Source: Halorussus gelatinilyticus (GTDB taxonomy: Archaea; Halobacteriota; Halobacteria; Halobacteriales; Haladaptataceae). From it: DNA of 64,000 bases. The notes beneath the pieces were generated by a model. It searched no databases, was not told the origin of the DNA, and saw nothing but the letters and a program-made list of their open reading frames with translations. Of this stretch, positions 60,351 to 64,000 are shown piece by piece. Numbering within the stretch: position 1 is the stretch's first letter; every line of letters starts with the position of its first letter. The position numbers were made by a program, and so were the translations under genes. The stretch is taken from assembly GCF_023238445.1 (NCBI RefSeq), contig NZ_CP096658.1:310001-374000 (forward strand), read 5' to 3'.

Positions 60351-62668
60351 CAGTCGTTCACCTCCGCGGACCGGAACTCGGTGTCGTCCAGCGGCCCGGC
60401 CCCGCGCGTCACTCTGAAATCGTCCAACAACTGCGAGAGTTCCGACGCCCGCTCGGCGAGGTCGTCGGCGTCGCTCCGGACCTCCGCCAGCGTCTCGGTC
60501 TGGGCCTCGGCGGCCTCGGAGACCGACTCGGCCTGACTCGTCGTCTCCTCGCTGATGGAGGCCACGTCGTCCACCATCTGGACGACCGCCGACGACGACT
60601 GTGCCTGGTCGTCGGTCGCGGCCTGAATCTCCTGAATCTGTGCGTCGGTCTCCTCCGCGTACTCCGCGATCTCTTCGAGCGCGTCGATGGCACCCTCGAC
60701 CGTCTCGACGCCGGTGCTGATGCGGTCGCTGGTCTCGGCCATGCCCTCGACGGACTGGGCGGTCTTCTCTTGGACCCGCTCGATGCGGCCCTCGATTTCG
60801 GCGGCCGACTCCTTGGTCTCCTCCGCGAGGTTCTTCACCTCGTCGGCGACCACGGCGAACCCGTCGCCCTCGGCGTCGGTCCGCGCGGCCTCGATGGAGG
60901 CGTTCAGCGCGAGCATGTTGGTCTGCTCGGCGATTTCGGTGATGACCTCCACGATGTCGCCGATGGCCTCCATCTCGGCGTCGAGTTCCTCGATTTCCTC
61001 GGCGGTCCGCTCGGTCTGGGCCTCGACCGTGTCCATCTCCGCGAGGGCCTCCTCGGCGGCTTCCCTGCCGAGTTCGCCCGCGGCCGCGGCCTGCTGAGAG
61101 GTCGCGGCCACGTCGTCCACGGTGGCGGCGACCTGTTGGGCGCTGGCCGAGAGGGTGTTCATCTCGCTGGCGACCTCGCCGAGTTGGTCGGTCTGGCGCG
61201 CCGCGCCCTCCGATATTTCGGAGACCGATTGGCTGACCTCCTCGCCGGTCGTCATCACCTCCTCGGCGCTCCCCTCCACGTCCACGACCGCGTTAGAGAC
61301 GTGCGAGGCGAAGCGCTTGACGTTCGCCACCGTGCGCTCGATGTCGTCCAGCATGTCGTTGAGCGACTCGCCGATGGCGACCATCGCCTCGCTCCGACTC
61401 TCGGTCTCGACCCGGACCGAGAGGTCGCCGTCCGCCGCGCCGTTCATCACGTCCTCGTAGTGGCTCGCCTTCGATTCGAGGTGCGACGAGAGGGCTTCGG
61501 CCTCCCCGCGGCGACTCTCGGCCTCGCGCCGGGCGGCCTCCGCGTTTTCTTTGGCCTCTTCCGCACTCTTTCGGGCCTCCTCGGCCTCGCGTATCTGCTC
61601 GCGCAGCGAGTCGCGCATCCGGGCGAACGAGTCGTACAGCGTCCCGAACTCGTCGCGGCGGGTGGTCTCCAAGTCCACCTGGAGGTCGCCGCCCGCCATC
61701 GCGTCGGCCTTCCGGGAGAGTTGCCGGAGCGAGACGACGGTGTTCGAGCCGACGGTCACGCCGACGAGCGCGAGGCTCACGACCGCCACGAGGATGAGTC
61801 CGAGGATGTTCGAGGTCACGGCGTCGCTGAGCGCGTAGGCCTCGCTGGCCGGCGCGTGGACGACGACCACCCAGTCGGTCGATTGCATCGGCGCGTACGC
61901 CATGAGCATCCCGCCGTCCATCTGCATGAAGCCCGACTTCCCGGCGAGACCTCGATTGACGGCGGGGCTGTCAGCGCCGCGGTGGTGGGTCGTCAGGAGT
62001 TTGCTCGCGTCGGGGTGCGCGAGATAGCTCCCCGAGGAGTTGAGGACGACCGTGTAGCCGCCTTCGACCCCGCCGGTCAGCGAGCGCGTGCGCTTCTCGA
62101 TGTTGACCATGTAGATGACGCGCTTGTCGGGCGCGTCGGGGACCGGCGCGACGACCGCCACGACCGGGAAGTCCACGGCCGGGACCGTGAACGGTTCCGA
62201 GACGTGGACGTCCTTCTCGTCGAAGTCCGGCGGGTCGGCGGCGAACGGCGCGCCCTGCGCGGCCGGACTGACCCCGACCAATTTCTCGCTCGAACTGGTC
62301 ACGATGGTCTTCTCGGCGGCGTCGTAGTAGTGGACCGCGACGACGCCGTCGGGAACGTTCCCGTCGGCGACCAGTCCGTTCAGGCGGTCCCGGATACGGT
62401 CGCGGTCACCGCTCCGGAACACCGGATGCTGAGCGGTCACCTGCGTCTGAGTCTTCACGCTCGACAGCCACGCGTCCAAGCTCTCGGCCCGCGAGTTCGA
62501 CAGGGTCTTCAGCTCCTCTTGGGCGTCGTCTTGGACCTGTTCGGCGGTCTGTGCTTGCACTAGCGCGCCGACTGCGACCGTGATAGCGACGACCGACACC
62601 AGCGCGATAGCGAGTTTGAGCGCATAACTTCGTCGTATCCGCTCCAGAAATGGCGTTCGTTGTCCCAT
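60350..62668 (-). CDS. htr2: sensory rhodopsin II transducer HtrII with extracellular Cache-like domain
   Basis: A 772-residue methyl-accepting transducer. TM1 (~16-38) follows [11 protein letters not shown], which resembles NpHtrII. A large extracellular domain (~40-285) looks like a double Cache sensor ([19 protein letters not shown], and [20 protein letters not shown]). TM2 (~287-312) leads to two HAMP-like regions (~313-365 and ~425-480), then the kinase-control module with the tip [38 protein letters not shown]. Glu/Gln methylation sites flank it. The protein could sense both light through SRII and a small molecule, as in Halobacterium HtrII, which senses serine. It heads the htr2-sop2 operon. 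Confidence 0.94.
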   Translation of the reverse strand: MGQRTPFLERIRRSYALKLAIALVSVVAITVAVGALVQAQTAEQVQDDAQEELKTLSNSRAESLDAWLSSVKTQTQVTAQHPVFRSGDRDRIRDRLNGLVADGNVPDGVVAVHYYDAAEKTIVTSSSEKLVGVSPAAQGAPFAADPPDFDEKDVHVSEPFTVPAVDFPVVAVVAPVPDAPDKRVIYMVNIEKRTRSLTGGVEGGYTVVLNSSGSYLAHPDASKLLTTHHRGADSPAVNRGLAGKSGFMQMDGGMLMAYAPMQSTDWVVVVHAPASEAYALSDAVTSNILGLILVAVVSLALVGVTVGSNTVVSLRQLSRKADAMAGGDLQVDLETTRRDEFGTLYDSFARMRDSLREQIREAEEARKSAEEAKENAEAARREAESRRGEAEALSSHLESKASHYEDVMNGAADGDLSVRVETESRSEAMVAIGESLNDMLDDIERTVANVKRFASHVSNAVVDVEGSAEEVMTTGEEVSQSVSEISEGAARQTDQLGEVASEMNTLSASAQQVAATVDDVAATSQQAAAAGELGREAAEEALAEMDTVEAQTERTAEEIEELDAEMEAIGDIVEVITEIAEQTNMLALNASIEAARTDAEGDGFAVVADEVKNLAEETKESAAEIEGRIERVQEKTAQSVEGMAETSDRISTGVETVEGAIDALEEIAEYAEETDAQIQEIQAATDDQAQSSSAVVQMVDDVASISEETTSQAESVSEAAEAQTETLAEVRSDADDLAERASELSQLLDDFRVTRGAGPLDDTEFRSAEVND

Positions 62669-62674
62669 TTTGGA

Positions 62675-62706
62675 TTTTCTCGAAAACGGATAAGTATTCG
62701 AGAAAA
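62675..62706. promoter_or_regulatory. perfect 10-bp inverted repeat at the htrII promoter
   Basis: TTTTCTCGAA (62675-62684) and TTCGAGAAAA (62697-62706) form a perfect 10-base inverted repeat; the arms start 22 bases apart, about two turns of DNA. The spacer and right arm include the TATA-like AATACTTATC (minus strand, ~62694), 26 bases before the htrII ATG. A dimeric regulator binding here would directly control photoreceptor expression. Confidence 0.7.
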
Positions 62707-63065
62707 ATAAGCGTAGGTGGTCGTATCAGCGATGATAATCGGCGTCTCGGATATGCCACTCTACTTTCGTCAGAGAACTGTAATGCCAACTACCGCGGGG
62801 GCCCGCGTGGCGCGGGTCGGGCGCCAGCGGCGGTTCAATTAGCCGCACCCGGTGGGTCGGCTGTCGGGGCCGGTTGGCCGCGGCCCGTCTCCGCCGAGAA
62901 CCGTCGCGTGACCGTTGCTCCGGCAACCGTCGAGGGTTGTTGAAACCCGGCGGACACGTAATTCAAGTTGAACTGGGGGGTTTTAGTATTATCTATTTCC
63001 GAGAACGTCGGCCCGGCGCGAGATTCGACCGTCAACGATACCTGTGTGCGGAGACAACGTTTCGC
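62707..63065. other. 359-base intergenic region, no gene seen
   Basis: Apart from AT-rich stretches near 62707-62760 and 62960-63000, no ORF with haloarchaeal composition was found. TTTTAGTATTATC (~62980-62993) may be part of the promoter for the following membrane protein, though it lies ~75 bases before the ATG. Confidence 0.35.
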
Positions 63066-63341
63066 ATGGAAACCGACATCGGCCCCGCGAAACAGGTGAC
63101 GATACTCGTCGTCCTCGGTATCTTCGCCCTGTTAGCGCTGCTGTTCGTCGGTCTCGTCCAACTCCTCGGTCTCGCCGGGGTCGCGGTCTTTCTGGCTCTC
63201 GTCGGTCTCCTCACTCTCGTCGCGGTGGTCGTGGGACTGACCCTCGAGGTCACGTTCGAAGGCGTCGCGTACGCCGTGGGGGTCACGCTGAGCGCGGTCG
63301 GTCGCCTCGGCGACCGGTTCGGTCGGCGGAAGGGACGCTAA
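63066..63341 (+). CDS. small membrane protein (91 residues), unknown
   Basis: A 91-residue protein with about three hydrophobic segments (~10-30, ~35-55, ~60-78) rich in Leu and Val, and a basic C-terminus (DRFGRRKGR) that should remain in the cytoplasm. No family recognised. Its stop overlaps the stop of the convergent gene at 63338 by four bases. Confidence 0.65.
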   Translation: METDIGPAKQVTILVVLGIFALLALLFVGLVQLLGLAGVAVFLALVGLLTLVAVVVGLTLEVTFEGVAYAVGVTLSAVGRLGDRFGRRKGR

Positions 63342-63808
63342 CCGTCGTCGGCCGGCCGGAACGTGAGTCGGTAGAGGTCCTCGCCCGAACACGCGCCGGC
63401 ACCCGACTCGCACCGCTCGGTCCCGACCACGCGGTAGGTCCGGGGTGGAATCTCGCCGTTTCGGAGGTTCATCCAAATCGTCGGTTCCGTGCCGGGCAGG
63501 TCGGCGTACGCCTTTTCGCTCCCGCCGACGCAGGACGGAGCGAGACCGTTCAACCGGACGACGGCGCAGTCGTCGCCGTCGCACCGCGACTCGACGGTGA
63601 ACGTGGACCCCTCCGAGTGGCCGGTCCCGCAGGTGACGCCCGTGTGCCGTTCGCTCGCGCGCCGGGACCGCGGCGGGCGAGCGTCCGCCTCTCGCGCGAG
63701 CGCGGTCTCGCTCGCCGCGAGTCCGCCACCGCCGACCGCGAGCGCGCCAGCGGTCCGTTTCAAGACGCTACGCCGGGAAATCGACTGCTCGGAGTTCGGC
63801 CCAACCAT
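63338..63808 (-). CDS. secreted Cys-rich protein with Tat signal
   Basis: A 156-residue protein. The Tat signal SISRRSVLKRTAGALAVGG ends near ALA (~38). The mature part has six Cys residues (VTCGTGHSEG, SRCDGDDC, APSCVGG, ERCESGAGACSG) that are likely paired as disulfides, and a C-terminal RLTFRPADD. Resembles small extracellular binding proteins, but I do not recognise the family. The ATG at 63808 puts the RR motif at the correct distance. Confidence 0.7.
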   Translation of the reverse strand: MVGPNSEQSISRRSVLKRTAGALAVGGGGLAASETALAREADARPPRSRRASERHTGVTCGTGHSEGSTFTVESRCDGDDCAVVRLNGLAPSCVGGSEKAYADLPGTEPTIWMNLRNGEIPPRTYRVVGTERCESGAGACSGEDLYRLTFRPADDG

Positions 63809-63901
63809 CGCCGCCAGCAACAGCGGTTTCGCTCTTGAGTCTTTTCGGCGTCGCCCGATAGGTTCCGGAAGTGGTGCGTCGGCGACGCCGGAGCGTCGCG
63901 G

Positions 63902-64000
63902 CTACGCGCCGCCGAGGTAACCCCACGCCTGCAACCGGTCGCCGTCGGACTCGACCCACCGGTCGCCGATATCGTCGCGGTAGTACATGTTCGGAATCAC
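63902..64000 (-). CDS. partial gene, C-terminal 32 residues, possibly phosphoribosylamine-glycine ligase
   Basis: An open frame enters from the right edge and ends at TAG (63902-63904). The visible peptide includes NMYYRDDIGDRWVESD and ends LQAWGYLGGA. The pattern YRDDIG is like the C-terminal RxDIG of PurD enzymes, which attach glycine to phosphoribosylamine in purine synthesis. With so little sequence this is only a suggestion. Confidence 0.4.
   Translation of the reverse strand: MIPNMYYRDDIGDRWVESDGDRLQAWGYLGGA

Noticed and set aside
1-64000. CRISPR arrays or cas genes
   Set aside because: No regularly spaced repeats of 20-40 bases and no Cas motifs were seen anywhere.

Overview
The window is haloarchaeal chromosome (class Halobacteria). 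GC is high, proteins are acidic, and secreted proteins carry twin-arginine signals, some with a lipobox. Many genes have a TATA-like box 26-31 bases before the start codon, as expected for leaderless transcripts. Several families are typical of haloarchaea: HalOD1 proteins, PAS histidine kinases, replication factor C large subunit, deoxyhypusine synthase, archaeal threonyl-tRNA synthetase and sensory rhodopsin. I cannot name the genus from sequence alone.

Left part (1-24.5 kb): an NhaC-type antiporter running off the left edge, a secreted beta-helix protein with a duplicated C-terminal domain, thrS, a uracil/xanthine-type permease, a site-2 protease, a purine phosphoribosyltransferase, fxsA, tRNA-Ile(GAT), a small-molecule kinase, a phosphoesterase, a HAD phosphatase, an Lrp regulator, a HalOD1 protein, a VOC protein, a succinylglutamate desuccinylase-like hydrolase, a PQQ-propeller lipoprotein, a large PAS histidine kinase and a winged-helix/membrane-protein pair.

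Middle part (24.5-48 kb): malic enzyme fused to a phosphotransacetylase-like domain, a probable TumE-type toxin-antitoxin pair with a palindrome at its promoter, a degenerate M24 peptidase, a half-size heme A synthase, two back-to-back polar amino-acid ABC transporters (the second with two different permeases), a second NhaC antiporter, an ATP-grasp ligase, a membrane-anchored HTH protein with a secreted neighbour, rfcL, two tandem GNAT acetyltransferases and an amidohydrolase.

Right part (48-64 kb): a complete IS66-family element (18-bp terminal repeats, perfect 8-bp target duplication) whose transposase gene is crowded with perfect or near-perfect hairpins. Then come a zinc-finger protein, a glycosyltransferase, a SprT-like protein, a second histidine kinase and deoxyhypusine synthase. 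A split cytochrome c oxidase locus follows (coxB divergent from coxA, coxC convergent). A sensory rhodopsin II/HtrII phototaxis pair follows it, and the last gene is a cut-off C-terminus that may be PurD.

Three things stand out. First, the IS66 element carries at least eleven long inverted repeats, including two mutually exclusive hairpins. Second, both divergent cox genes appear to be preceded by tiny leaderless ORFs whose stop codons overlap the cox start codons. Third, a perfect 10-bp inverted repeat with a two-helical-turn spacing sits on the predicted TATA region of the htrII-sopII operon.
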